A stretch of DNA of 64,000 nt from Massilia agri (lineage in GTDB: Bacteria > Pseudomonadota > Gammaproteobacteria > Burkholderiales > Burkholderiaceae_D), in NCBI RefSeq assembly GCF_024753255.1, contig NZ_JANUHA010000001.1, forward strand, positions 434,001-498,000. The letters run 5' to 3'. The notes under the pieces were generated by a model. The model did not search any database, had not been told where the DNA came from, and was given only the letters and a program-made list of their open reading frames with translations. How positions within the stretch are numbered: position 1 is the stretch's first letter; the number at the start of each line of letters is the position of its first letter. The position numbers and the translations under genes are program-made. This document shows positions 54,419-63,551 of this stretch, piece by piece.

Positions 54419-55645
54419 ATGATTAAATTCCGTCTCGCACACCTTGGCCTCGCGATGGCCGCTCTCGGTTTCACCGCCGCCCTGCCGGTCGCCGGCCTGG
54501 CCCCTGTGCACGCCGCGGTCACCCTGCGTCCGGAAGTCGGCAAACCTCTGCAGCAGGCCCAGAACCTGATCAAGCAGGGCAATGCCAAGGGCGCCCTGGC
54601 TGCCCTGCGCGACGCGGATAAGGCTGCGAAAACCGACGACGAACGCTTCCTGATCGAGCGCGTGCGCGCCTCGGCGGCGTCCTCGGCCGGCGACTGGAAC
54701 ACCGCCGCCAGCTCGTTCGAAAAGCTGCTCGACTCGGGCAAGCTGAGCGCCGGCGAACGTTCGCAGTTCTCGGAAGGCCTGGTCGGCATCTACATGCGCG
54801 CCGGCGACCTGAACAAGGCGAACGCCACCATCCAGAAGCTGCTGCAAAAAGGCAACGACCCTAAGCTGCGCGCCTACCTGCTGCAGAACTACTACAAGCA
54901 AGGTAATGTCGCCGCGCTGGAGCAGGAGCTGCGCAATGCGGAGAAGAGCGGCCGCCTGAGCGAAGACGAGCTCGGCATGCTGGCAAACATCCAGCTCAAG
55001 AAGAACGACAAGGCCGGCTACGTCCAGACCATCGAGAAACTGGCCGCCGGCTATCCGAAGGCCCAGTACTGGAACGACCTGCTGAACCGCGTGCAGGGCA
55101 AGCCGGGCTTCTCGGGCCGCCTGTCGGTCGACGTCTACCGCCTGAAGCTGGCGAACAACCTGATGAAGAAGCCGAGCGAGTACATGGAAATGGCCCAGCT
55201 CGTGCTGCAGGACAAGGCGCCGGCAGAAGCATTGAAGGTGATCGACAAGGGCTACAAGGCCGGCGCGCTGGGTACCGGCGCCGATGCCGAACGCCACAAG
55301 CGCCTGAAGGATCTGGCAGAGAAGAACCTGGCCGACCAGAACAAGAACGTCGCTGCCCTCGAAGCCGAATACACGGCCGCCAAGGACAACGACGCCCTGG
55401 TGGGCCTCGGCTACGCACTGGTGCAATCGGGCCAGGCCGACAAGGGCCTGAAGATGATGGAAGCCGCGATCAAGGCAGGCGGCCTTCGCCGCGCCGACGA
55501 AGCCAAGCTGCGCCTGGGCGAAGCCTATGCCGCGGCCGGCCGCAAGCAGCAGGCGATCAACACCCTCAAGACCGTGGGCGGCAAGGACGGTTCGGCCGAC
55601 CTGGCGCGCTACTGGATCATGGCGATCAATCGTCCGATTGCCTGA
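54419..55645 (+). CDS. Secreted TPR protein of the TonB operon
   Basis: The ATG at 54419 opens a signal peptide (MIKFRLAHLGLAMAALGFTAALPVAG, cleavage near VHA/AV), giving 408 residues. The mature protein is helical with tetratricopeptide-like repeats (QQAQNLIKQGNAKGALAALRDADKAAKT; AASSFEKLLDSGKLSAGE; GVAL-type repeats; ALVQSGQADKGLKMMEAAIKAGGL; KLRLGEAYAAAGRKQQAINTLKTV). TPR proteins are found downstream of TonB/ExbB/ExbD in several lineages, for example with the Vibrio TonB2/TtpC systems, and may help TonB-dependent uptake; this role is inferred. It shares the strand with exbD2 and is followed by a strong terminator. Confidence 0.88.
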   Translation: MIKFRLAHLGLAMAALGFTAALPVAGLAPVHAAVTLRPEVGKPLQQAQNLIKQGNAKGALAALRDADKAAKTDDERFLIERVRASAASSAGDWNTAASSFEKLLDSGKLSAGERSQFSEGLVGIYMRAGDLNKANATIQKLLQKGNDPKLRAYLLQNYYKQGNVAALEQELRNAEKSGRLSEDELGMLANIQLKKNDKAGYVQTIEKLAAGYPKAQYWNDLLNRVQGKPGFSGRLSVDVYRLKLANNLMKKPSEYMEMAQLVLQDKAPAEALKVIDKGYKAGALGTGADAERHKRLKDLAEKNLADQNKNVAALEAEYTAAKDNDALVGLGYALVQSGQADKGLKMMEAAIKAGGLRRADEAKLRLGEAYAAAGRKQQAINTLKTVGGKDGSADLARYWIMAINRPIA

Positions 55646-55665
55646 TTCCCTCGTTCGAGCATGCG

Positions 55666-55695
55666 AACGCCGCCTTTCGAGGCGGCGTTTTTTTT
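55666..55695 (+). terminator. Rho-independent terminator of the TonB operon
   Basis: AACGCCGCC, TTTCGA, GGCGGCGTT forms a 9-bp stem followed by a run of eight T. Confidence 0.95.
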
Positions 55696-55732
55696 GCCGA
55701 CCACGCCTCTCCCCCGGGGGTCATCCCCCCGG

Positions 55733-55828
55733 GGGGTCAGGTCTGACATTTAGACACGAACACAGCATTGATGGCCTACAGTCCGCGGCCGACAGTTCAG
55801 CTCGTGTCCGAATGTCAGACCTGACCCC
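55733..55828. repeat. Inverted-repeat element with GGGGTCAGGTCTGACAT ends
   Basis: A left arm of about 26 bases starting GGGGTCAGGTCTGACATT matches the reverse complement of the right arm with two mismatches, around a 42-base centre. It is a different family from the GTAGGGTGG repeats. Similar TCAGGTCTGAC repeats are, from memory, frequent in betaproteobacterial genomes and resemble REP-type units. No transposase is present. The 337-base gap between the TPR gene and ribF otherwise holds only a terminator and the ribF promoter region. Confidence 0.8.
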
Positions 55829-55907
55829 GGTGTTGGAGCCCAGTGTTGCGCGCAACCGCATCCCCGGGCCGCGCCTGGGCTCAGCCCTCCCCTCGCCTGG
55901 GCCCACG

Positions 55908-55938
55908 TTGCTGTGCAACATGCGAGTTACCGTATAAT
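55908..55938 (+). promoter_or_regulatory. Possible ribF promoter
   Basis: A perfect TATAAT (55933-55938) lies 44 bases before the ribF start codon, with TTGCTG (55908-55913) 19 bases upstream. The spacing is longer than ideal. A GTTGC/GCAAC dyad (55907-55919) overlaps the -35 region. Confidence 0.4.
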
Positions 55939-55982
55939 CCTTATTTCGCGCCGGAGCCTCCGGCAGCGCCAAGGAACCATTG

Positions 55983-56954
55983 ATGAAGGTATTTCGCGGA
56001 CTTCCCAACGACAGGGCGCGCGCGCCCTGCGCACTCACGATCGGCAACTTTGACGGTGTCCACCGCGGCCACCAGGCATTGTTGGCGCACGTGCGCGCAG
56101 CTGCCGCCGAGCTGGGCATCGAAGCCGCCGTCATGACCTTCGAACCGCATCCGCGCGAATACTTCGCGCGGCGCACGGGCGACCTGTCGAAGGCCCCGGC
56201 CCGCATCGCCAACCTGCGCGACAAGCTGGGCGACCTCGAGCGCGCCGGCATCGACCGCGTCATCGTCGAACACTTCAACGAACACTTCGCCTCCCAGTCG
56301 CCGCAGGATTTCATCGAGCGCGTGCTGGTCGACGGCCTGCACGTCAAATGGCTGATGGTGGGCGACGACTTCCGTTTCGGCGCAAAACGCGCCGGCGACA
56401 TCGCCATGCTGCAGCAGGCCGGCCGCGAATTCGGTTTCCAGGTCGAGACCCTTTCCGCCGTGATGCACGGCGCGCGCCGCATCTCCTCCTCGGCCGTGCG
56501 CGAGGCCCTGCGGGAAGCCGATTTCGGCGCCACCCAGGAACTGCTCGGCCATCCCTACGCCATGTCCGGCCACGTGATCCACGGCCAGAAGCTGGGCCGC
56601 ACCCTGGGCTTCCCAACCCTGAACCTGCGCGTTGCGCATCGACCGGCCCTGTGCGGCATTTTCGTGGTACAGGTGCATGGTCTGGCCGACCAGCCCTTGC
56701 CGGCGGTGGCCAGCCTCGGCGTGCGTCCCACCGTCGAAGACGCCGGCCGCATGCTGCTCGAGGTCCACGTCTTCGACTATAACGAGCCCGCCTACGGCAA
56801 GCTGGTCCGGGTCGAATTCCTCGCCAAGCTGCGCGACGAGGAAAAATACGTCGACCTCGCCACCCTCACCGCCGCGATCGAAGGCGACGCCCTGCAGGCA
56901 CGCGCCTTCTTCGCGCACCGCAACGGCGCGCTGACCGCCACCGACCGAATTTGA
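55983..56954 (+). CDS. ribF: Bifunctional riboflavin kinase/FAD synthetase
   Basis: RibF phosphorylates riboflavin to FMN and adenylylates it to FAD. The 323-residue protein has the N-terminal nucleotidyltransferase domain (ALTIGNFDGVHRGHQALL, the HxGH-type site, and VGDDFRFGAKRAGD, RISSSAVREAL). The C-terminal kinase domain has SGHVIHGQKLGRTLGFPTLNL and LLEVHVFDYNEPAYGKLVRVEFLAKLRDEEKY. The ATG at 55983 is chosen over the adjacent TTG; AAGGA lies 7 bases upstream. The order ribF-ileS-lspA is conserved across many Proteobacteria. Confidence 0.97.
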   Translation: MKVFRGLPNDRARAPCALTIGNFDGVHRGHQALLAHVRAAAAELGIEAAVMTFEPHPREYFARRTGDLSKAPARIANLRDKLGDLERAGIDRVIVEHFNEHFASQSPQDFIERVLVDGLHVKWLMVGDDFRFGAKRAGDIAMLQQAGREFGFQVETLSAVMHGARRISSSAVREALREADFGATQELLGHPYAMSGHVIHGQKLGRTLGFPTLNLRVAHRPALCGIFVVQVHGLADQPLPAVASLGVRPTVEDAGRMLLEVHVFDYNEPAYGKLVRVEFLAKLRDEEKYVDLATLTAAIEGDALQARAFFAHRNGALTATDRI

Positions 56955-57045
56955 GCCCTGTCCCAGGCTGAGTTGACGCGCCGACAGGCTCCGGCGCACT
57001 GCGGCACATGCCGCGCCGAACCGAATTATTGAGAGAAGATCCCCT

Positions 57046-59937
57046 ATGTCCGATACCAAACAAGTCCAGAACAACACCCAGAAGGGCGCGAAGAAGCCTG
57101 AGAGCAAATACCCGGTCAATATGACCGACACCGCCTTCCCGATGCGCGGCGACCTCGCCAAGCGCGAGCCGGGCTGGGTCAAGCAATGGCAAGAGAAAAA
57201 GATCTACCAGCGCATCCGCAAGGCCGCCGCCGGCCGTCCGAAGTTCATCCTGCACGACGGTCCTCCCTACGCGAACGGCGACATCCACCTGGGCCATGCC
57301 GTCAACAAGATCCTGAAAGACATGGTCGTCAAATCGCGCACCATGGCAGGCTTCGACGCGCCCTATGTGCCGGGCTGGGACTGCCATGGCATGCCGATCG
57401 AGATCCAGATCGAAAAACTGTACGGCAAGAACCTGCCGACCGCCGAGGTGCTGCAAAAGGCCCGCGCCTACGCGCTCGAACAGATCGACCGCCAGCGCGC
57501 CGGCTTCATCCGCCTGGGCGTGCTGGGCGAATGGGAAAACCCCTACATGACCATGGCCTACGGTAACGAGGCCGACGAGCTGCGCGCCCTCGGCAAGCTG
57601 CTGGAGAAGGGCTACGTCTACCGCGGCCTGAAGCCGGTGAACTGGTGCTTCGACTGCGGTTCGGCCCTGGCCGAGGCGGAAGTGGAATACCAGGACAAGC
57701 GCGACCCCGCGATCGACGTCGGCTTCCCGTTCGCCGAACCGGAAAAGGTCGCCGCGGCCTTCGGCCTGCCTTCCCTGCCTGCTACCCTCGGCTTCATCGT
57801 GATCTGGACCACCACCCCGTGGACCATCCCCTCGAACCAGGCGCTGAACGCCAATCCGGAAGTGACTTACGCGTTGGTCCAGGCCGAGCGTGACGGCCAG
57901 CCGCTCCTGCTGATCCTGGCCCAGGACCTGGTCGAAGCCACCTTGCAGCGCTACAAGCTGGAAGGCGCAATCATCGCCACCGCCCCGGGCGCCAAGTTGG
58001 AAGGCATCCGTTTCAAGCACCCGCTGCACGCGCAGGACCCCTTCTATGACCGCACCTCCCCGGTCTACCTGGCCGACTACGTCACGGTCGACAGCGGCAC
58101 CGGCGTGGTCCACTCCGCGCCCGCCTACGGCCTGGAAGACTTCCAGTCCTGCAAGGCGCACGGCATGAAGGACGACGAGATCCTGAAACCCGTGATGGGC
58201 GACGGCCGCTTCGCCTCGACCCTGCCGCTGTTCGGCGGCCTGACCATCTGGGAAGCCAGCAAACCGATCTGCGAAGCCCTGCGCGCCGCCGGCGCCCTGT
58301 TCGAACTGAAGATGTTCGACCACAGCTACATGCACTGCTGGCGCCACAAGACCCCGATCGTCTACCGCGCGACCAGCCAGTGGTTCGCCGGCATGGACGT
58401 CACCCCGAAGGATGGCGGCGCCACCCTGCGCGAAACCGCACTGGCCGGCATCGCCGAAACCAGGTTCTTCCCCGACTGGGGCCAGGCGCGCCTGCAGGGC
58501 ATGATCGCCAACCGTCCGGACTGGACCCTGTCGCGCCAGCGCCAGTGGGGCGTGCCGATGGCCTTCTTCATCCACAAGGAGACCGGCGAGCTGCACCCGC
58601 GCACTCCGGAACTGCTGGAGCAGGTCGCCCAGCTGATCGAAGCCGGGGGCATCGAAGCCTGGCAGCAGCTCGACCCGGCGGAACTGCTGGGCGCGGATGC
58701 GGCCAGCTACGAGAAGAACAAGGACACGCTGGACGTGTGGTTCGACTCCGGCTCGACCCACCAGACCGTGCTGCGCGGCTCGCACGCCGAGCAGTCGGCC
58801 TTCCCGGCCGACCTGTACCTGGAGGGTTCGGACCAGCACCGCGGCTGGTTCCACTCCTCGCTGCTGACCTCCTCGATGCTCAACGGCCGTCCGCCCTACA
58901 AGGCGCTGCTGACCCACGGCTTCACCGTCGACGAGAACGGCAAGAAGATGTCTAAGTCGCTCGGCAACACCCTGGCGCCGCAGAAGATCTCCGACACCCT
59001 GGGCGCCGACATCCTGCGCCTGTGGGTGGCCTCGACCGACTACACGGGCGAGCTGTCGATCGGCGAAGAGATCCTCAAGCGCGTCACCGAATCGTATCGC
59101 CGCATCCGCAACACCCTGCGCTTCCTGCTGGCGAACACCTCGGACTTCGACCCGGCCAAGCATGCGGTGAAGGTGGAAGAGCTGTTCGAGATCGACCGCT
59201 ACGCCCTGGCCGAGACGGCCAGGCTGCAGCAGGACATCGCCGCGCACTTCGAGCGCTACGAGTTCCACCCGGTGGTCGCCCGCCTGCAGAACTTCTGCTC
59301 GGAAGACCTGGGCGGCTTCTACCTCGACATCCTGAAGGACCGCCTGTACACCACCGGCGTCGATTCGCAAGCCCGCCGCTCGGCCCAGACCGCGCTGTGG
59401 CACATCGCGCACAGCCTGCTGCGCGTGATGGCGCCGATCCTCTCCTTCACCGCCGAGGAAGCCTGGGCCGTGTTCGCGGGCCAGCAAGCCTTGCTCGAGT
59501 CCGACGAGACCATCTTCACCCAGACGCTGTGGACCTTCCCGGCGATCGCGGACAGCGATGCCCTGCTGGCCAAGTACGCGGCCCTGCGCGAAGTGCGAGC
59601 GAGCGTCACCAAGCAGCTGGAAGAAGTGCGCGCCTCGGGCGCCATCGGCTCCTCGCTGCAGGCGGAGCTGGCGATCAAGGCGGCCGGCGACAAGTACGAC
59701 CTCCTGGCCAGCCTGGACGACGACCTGAAGTTCGTCTTCATCACCTCGCAGGCCAGCGTCGAGCAGGTCGGCGACGCGGCGAACGAAGCGGTGGCCGTGA
59801 CCCCGTCGGAAGCGGAAAAGTGCGAGCGCTGCTGGCACTACCGCCGCGACGTCGGCCACGATTCCGCGCATCCGGGCCTGTGCGGCCGCTGCACCAGCAA
59901 CCTGTTCGGCAGCGGCGAAGCGCGCCGCTTCGCTTAA
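57046..59937 (+). CDS. ileS: Isoleucyl-tRNA synthetase
   Basis: The 963-residue class I synthetase has the HIGH-type motif ([13 protein letters not shown]), the editing domain, the KMSKS motif in [15 protein letters not shown] and the anticodon-binding domain. A C-terminal zinc ribbon, [12 protein letters not shown]...[10 protein letters not shown], is typical of bacterial-type IleRS. Length is about 25 residues above E. coli IleS. It lies 91 bases after ribF. Confidence 0.98.
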   Translation: MSDTKQVQNNTQKGAKKPESKYPVNMTDTAFPMRGDLAKREPGWVKQWQEKKIYQRIRKAAAGRPKFILHDGPPYANGDIHLGHAVNKILKDMVVKSRTMAGFDAPYVPGWDCHGMPIEIQIEKLYGKNLPTAEVLQKARAYALEQIDRQRAGFIRLGVLGEWENPYMTMAYGNEADELRALGKLLEKGYVYRGLKPVNWCFDCGSALAEAEVEYQDKRDPAIDVGFPFAEPEKVAAAFGLPSLPATLGFIVIWTTTPWTIPSNQALNANPEVTYALVQAERDGQPLLLILAQDLVEATLQRYKLEGAIIATAPGAKLEGIRFKHPLHAQDPFYDRTSPVYLADYVTVDSGTGVVHSAPAYGLEDFQSCKAHGMKDDEILKPVMGDGRFASTLPLFGGLTIWEASKPICEALRAAGALFELKMFDHSYMHCWRHKTPIVYRATSQWFAGMDVTPKDGGATLRETALAGIAETRFFPDWGQARLQGMIANRPDWTLSRQRQWGVPMAFFIHKETGELHPRTPELLEQVAQLIEAGGIEAWQQLDPAELLGADAASYEKNKDTLDVWFDSGSTHQTVLRGSHAEQSAFPADLYLEGSDQHRGWFHSSLLTSSMLNGRPPYKALLTHGFTVDENGKKMSKSLGNTLAPQKISDTLGADILRLWVASTDYTGELSIGEEILKRVTESYRRIRNTLRFLLANTSDFDPAKHAVKVEELFEIDRYALAETARLQQDIAAHFERYEFHPVVARLQNFCSEDLGGFYLDILKDRLYTTGVDSQARRSAQTALWHIAHSLLRVMAPILSFTAEEAWAVFAGQQALLESDETIFTQTLWTFPAIADSDALLAKYAALREVRASVTKQLEEVRASGAIGSSLQAELAIKAAGDKYDLLASLDDDLKFVFITSQASVEQVGDAANEAVAVTPSEAEKCERCWHYRRDVGHDSAHPGLCGRCTSNLFGSGEARRFA

Positions 59938-60005
59938 GCCTTCCCGGCACCACGCCCCACCGTGCGATGTGACAGCACGGCGGGGCGGCCACTACCAACC
60001 TGACC

Positions 60006-60536
60006 ATGGCCACCAAAACCAAAAAAGCTTCGCCGGGCGCCAAGCCCGTCTACAAAAGTTCTTCCGCCAGCCTGATGCCGTGGTTCGGCATCGCCCTGGT
60101 GGTGATCCTGCTCGACCAGGTCACCAAGCTCACCGTCGAGCGCACCTTCGCCTATGGCGAGACGGTGCCGCTGACCAGCTTCTTCAACCTGATCAAGGTC
60201 TACAACCCGGGCGCGGCCTTCAGCTTCCTGGGCGACGCCGGCGGCTGGCAGCGCTACTTCTTCACCGGCATCGCGATCGCTGCCGTCGGCTTCATCCTCT
60301 ACCTGATGAAGAAGCACGCCAGCCAGCGCCTGTTCTGCTTCGCCCTGGCCCTCATCATGGGCGGCGCCATCGGCAACGTGATCGACCGCCTGGCCTACGG
60401 CCACGTGATCGACTTCCTCGATTTTTACTTAGCCGGCGTCGGCCACTTCCCGGCCTTTAACATCGCCGACATCGGCATCTCGGTCGGCGCCTTCCTGTTC
60501 ATCGTCGACGAGCTGCGGCGCGTGAACAAGTCCTGA
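60006..60536 (+). CDS. lspA: Lipoprotein signal peptidase (signal peptidase II)
   Basis: LspA removes signal peptides of diacylglyceryl-modified lipoproteins. The 176-residue protein has four membrane helices. The catalytic Asp pair lies in [23 protein letters not shown] and [12 protein letters not shown], and [12 protein letters not shown] is the other family signature. A basic N-terminal tail ([13 protein letters not shown]) precedes the first helix; no strong ribosome binding site is seen before the ATG, so the start is less certain than the product. Confidence 0.96.
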   Translation: MATKTKKASPGAKPVYKSSSASLMPWFGIALVVILLDQVTKLTVERTFAYGETVPLTSFFNLIKVYNPGAAFSFLGDAGGWQRYFFTGIAIAAVGFILYLMKKHASQRLFCFALALIMGGAIGNVIDRLAYGHVIDFLDFYLAGVGHFPAFNIADIGISVGAFLFIVDELRRVNKS

Positions 60537-60549
60537 ACACGCTGAAGGG

Positions 60550-61779
60550 ATGATGAGCATGGATCTCAAGGACAAGAAGATCGTCCTCGGCCTGACCGGG
60601 GGCGTGGCCTGCTACAAGGCGGCGGAACTGTGCCGCGCCCTGGTCAAGCAGGGCGCGAAAGTGCAGGTCGTGATGAGCGAAGCCGCCACCCACTTCATCG
60701 GCACGGTCACCATGCAGGCACTGTCCGGCCAGCCGGTCTTCACGGACCAGTGGGACGCCCGCATGGCCAACAACATGGCCCACATCGACCTGACGCGCGA
60801 CGCCGACGCCATCCTGGTCGCGCCCTGCTCGGCCGACTTCATGCGCAAGCTCGCCCACGGCGCGGCCGACGACCTGCTCTCGACCCTGTGCGTGGCGCGC
60901 CCGCGCCGCGTGCCGCTGCACGTGGCCCCGGCGATGAACGTCGAGATGTGGGAGAACCCGGCCACCCAGCGCAACGTGAAGCAGCTGATCGAAGACGGCA
61001 TTTGCCTGTTCGGTCCCGCGGCGGGCTCGCAGGCCTGCGGCGAGACGGGCCTGGGCCGCATGCTGGAAGCGGACGAGCTGGTCGAGGAACTGGTGGCGTC
61101 GTTCCAGCACAAGGTGCTGGCCGGCCGCCGCGTCCTGATCACGGCCGGCCCGACCTTCGAGCCGATCGATCCGGTGCGCGGCATCACCAATCTTTCATCG
61201 GGCAAGATGGGCTACGCGGTGGCGCGCGCCGCGCGCGAAGCCGGCGCGGACGTCACCCTGGTGTCCGGCCCCACCGCCCTGCCGACCCCGCACGGCGTGC
61301 GCCGCATCGACGTGCTGACCGCCCAGCAGATGCACGACGTGGTCATGGCCGGCATCGAGGGCCAGCACGTCTTCATCGGCGTGGCGGCCGTGGCCGATTG
61401 GCGCGTGGCCAATGCCTCCGACCAGAAAATCAAGAAGGCCGAGGGAGGGGGCGCGCCGCAGCTGGAGTTCGTGCAGAACGCCGACATCCTGGCCACCGTC
61501 GCCGCCACCACCACGCTGTCGGGCTGGCCCTATTGCGTGGGCTTCGCCGCGGAATCCGAGAACCTGATGGCCTACGGCGCCGCCAAGCGCGAGAAAAAAG
61601 GCATCCCTCTGTTGGTGGGCAATATCGGCCCGCAGACCTTCGGGCAGGATGAGAACACCATCATCCTCTTCGACGAGACCGGCCCTACCCTGCTCCCCCG
61701 CGCCGACAAGCTGACGCTGGCCCGCCAGCTGGTTTCCGAAATCGCGAAGCGCCTGGAACGGCGCTCGCTTCTGACGTAA
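60550..61779 (+). CDS. coaBC: Bifunctional phosphopantothenoylcysteine decarboxylase/synthetase
   Basis: CoaBC joins cysteine to phosphopantothenate and decarboxylates the product in coenzyme A synthesis. The N-terminal flavoprotein CoaC domain ([16 protein letters not shown], with HID... and [17 protein letters not shown] and [18 protein letters not shown]) is followed by the CoaB domain ([40 protein letters not shown]). Three ATGs lie close together (60550, 60553, 60559); AAGGG fits the third best, so the true N-terminus may be MDLKDKK. It is 13 bases downstream of lspA. Confidence 0.97.
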   Translation: MMSMDLKDKKIVLGLTGGVACYKAAELCRALVKQGAKVQVVMSEAATHFIGTVTMQALSGQPVFTDQWDARMANNMAHIDLTRDADAILVAPCSADFMRKLAHGAADDLLSTLCVARPRRVPLHVAPAMNVEMWENPATQRNVKQLIEDGICLFGPAAGSQACGETGLGRMLEADELVEELVASFQHKVLAGRRVLITAGPTFEPIDPVRGITNLSSGKMGYAVARAAREAGADVTLVSGPTALPTPHGVRRIDVLTAQQMHDVVMAGIEGQHVFIGVAAVADWRVANASDQKIKKAEGGGAPQLEFVQNADILATVAATTTLSGWPYCVGFAAESENLMAYGAAKREKKGIPLLVGNIGPQTFGQDENTIILFDETGPTLLPRADKLTLARQLVSEIAKRLERRSLLT

Positions 61780-61787
61780 GAAAAACA

Positions 61788-62237
61788 ATGAAACAGATCG
61801 ACCTGAAAATCCTCGACCCGCGCATGAAGGAGCTGCTGCCCGCCTACGGCACGCCCGGCAGCGCGGGCCTCGACCTGCGCGCCTGCATCGACGCGCCCCT
61901 CACCATCGAACCGGGCCAGACCGTGCTGGTGCCGACCGGCCTGGCCATCCACATCGGCGACCCGGGCTATGCGGCCATGATCCTGCCGCGCAGTGGGCTC
62001 GGCCATAAGAACGGCATCGTTCTCGGCAATCTGGTAGGCTTGATCGACTCCGACTACCAGGGCCAGCTCATGGTCTCGACCTGGAACCGCGGCCACACGA
62101 CCTTCACGCTGCAGCCGATGGACCGGCTCGCCCAGCTCGTGATCGTGCCGGTGCTGCAGGTGGGCTTCAACGTGGTGGAGGAGTTCGCATCGAGCGAACG
62201 GGGCGCCGGAGGATTCGGCAGCACCGGCAAGCAATAA
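61788..62237 (+). CDS. dut: Deoxyuridine 5'-triphosphate nucleotidohydrolase
   Basis: Dut hydrolyses dUTP to dUMP, keeping uracil out of DNA. The 149-residue trimeric-type enzyme shows its five motifs: [42 protein letters not shown], and the C-terminal [13 protein letters not shown]. Pairing with coaBC is a conserved arrangement. It starts 8 bases after coaBC. Confidence 0.98.
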   Translation: MKQIDLKILDPRMKELLPAYGTPGSAGLDLRACIDAPLTIEPGQTVLVPTGLAIHIGDPGYAAMILPRSGLGHKNGIVLGNLVGLIDSDYQGQLMVSTWNRGHTTFTLQPMDRLAQLVIVPVLQVGFNVVEEFASSERGAGGFGSTGKQ

Positions 62238-62257
62238 CAAAGCGATCAAGGAGGAAC

Positions 62258-63349
62258 ATGAGCCGTATGCATTTGCGTCCGCATTTTCAACACCTTGCGG
62301 TGGGCATTGCCGCAGCGGTCCTGCTGTCGGCCTGCGCCACGCAAGGCCCCATGCGACCAGGCCAGCCGCTCCCGCCGGGGCAGGTGGCGCCGGAAGTACC
62401 GCAAGTGACGCCGGAGATGACGGCGGCAGCCGAGACCCTCACCCGCATGGCGACCCTGCAGGACCGCCTGTACAAGGTCTCCGCCCCCCTCCTGATCGAC
62501 AATGCGGAACTGTGCACGCGCCACGCGCGCAACCTGCTCGGCTTCACCGCCAAGAACCGCTACACCTATCCGGGCCAGTACAACGAGGCCGCCCACGCCG
62601 TGCTCGGCATGGGCGAGCGCCTGCAGGTGACCAATGTGTTGAATGGCAGCGGCGCCGCCAAGGCCGGCCTGCGCCAGGGCGACGAACTGGTCGCGGCCGC
62701 CGGCACGCCCCTGCCCACCGGTCCTGACGCGCTGTCCAAGGTCGGCGCCGTGTTCGGGCCCATCGTCACCAAGCAGGCTTCGCTGCCGCTGACCATCGCC
62801 CGCAATGGCCGCGAACGCGACCTGACCGTGCCGGTCACCCGCGCCTGCGCCTTCGCGATCGAGCTGGGCAACGCCGACAACGTGAATGCCTATGCCGACG
62901 GCTCGCGCATCATGGTCACGCGCGGCATGATGGGCTTCGTGCAGAACGACGACGAGCTGGCCTATGTGGTCGCCCACACGATGGCGCATAACATGCTCGG
63001 CCACGCCGCCAACCAGCGCAACGCGGCCACCATCGGCAGCGTCATCGACAACCTGACCCGCATCACGCCGGACACCTCGATGCTGATCGGCAGCAGCGGC
63101 ATCAAGGCCATGCCGCAGTCGCTGGACGTCGCGGCCGACCGCCTGGCCATCTACCTGCTGGCGCGCGCCGACTACCGCATCGAGAACGCCGGCGCCTTCT
63201 GGAAGCGCTTCGCCGCCACCTATCCGGCGACGGTGCTCAACGGGCATACGGCGAACCACCCCGCGCTCGCGCAGCGCACGGCCGCCATCGACAAGGCGGT
63301 GGCCGAAGTGAAGTCCAAGAAGTCCGCAAATAAACCGCTGACACCGTAG
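62258..63349 (+). CDS. M48-like lipoprotein with PDZ domain, predicted inactive peptidase
   Basis: The 363-residue protein has a lipoprotein signal (AAVLLSAC, Cys26). A PDZ-like domain follows (about 115-195: RLQVTNVLNGSGAAKAGLRQGDELVAAAGT). Then comes an M48 peptidase-like domain beginning NVNAYADGSRIMVTRGMMGFV. The zinc helix reads AHTMAHNMLGH: His240 and His244 are kept but the catalytic Glu is Thr241. The third-ligand segment reads LDVAADRLAIYLLARADY, with Asp290 where Glu is usual. The rest (GAFWKRFAATYPATVLNGHTANHPALAQR) follows the family closely. It is therefore a probable pseudo-peptidase at the inner face of the outer membrane. The stop codon TAG is the border of repeat copy 6. Confidence 0.85.
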   Translation: MSRMHLRPHFQHLAVGIAAAVLLSACATQGPMRPGQPLPPGQVAPEVPQVTPEMTAAAETLTRMATLQDRLYKVSAPLLIDNAELCTRHARNLLGFTAKNRYTYPGQYNEAAHAVLGMGERLQVTNVLNGSGAAKAGLRQGDELVAAAGTPLPTGPDALSKVGAVFGPIVTKQASLPLTIARNGRERDLTVPVTRACAFAIELGNADNVNAYADGSRIMVTRGMMGFVQNDDELAYVVAHTMAHNMLGHAANQRNAATIGSVIDNLTRITPDTSMLIGSSGIKAMPQSLDVAADRLAIYLLARADYRIENAGAFWKRFAATYPATVLNGHTANHPALAQRTAAIDKAVAEVKSKKSANKPLTP

Positions 63350-63490
63350 GGTGGACCGGGGCGCGCAGCCGGGTTTCCCGTCCGCGCGTTCAAACAGCGG
63401 GGGATTGCAAGCAGCGCATCCATTCGCGGGGGAGTTGAACGCGCGGACGGCGAAGCCGTAGATCGGTCCACTGGACCGATCTACCCCTAC
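63346..63490. repeat. Dispersed two-unit inverted repeat, copy 6
   Basis: The left border GTAGGGTGG supplies the stop of the M48-like gene. The right end carries the alternative palindrome with 12-bp arms and an ACT loop (63458-63484, core GGTCCACTGGACC) before a terminal CCCTAC. The inner arms CGCGCGTTCAA and TTGAACGCGCGG are present. It precedes the xdhC-like gene. Confidence 0.9.
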
Positions 63491-63551
63491 GGTCCGACGC
63501 TTCGGCCGCGTTTTTTGTATCATTGTCCATCTCCCACCTGCGTAACTCCCC

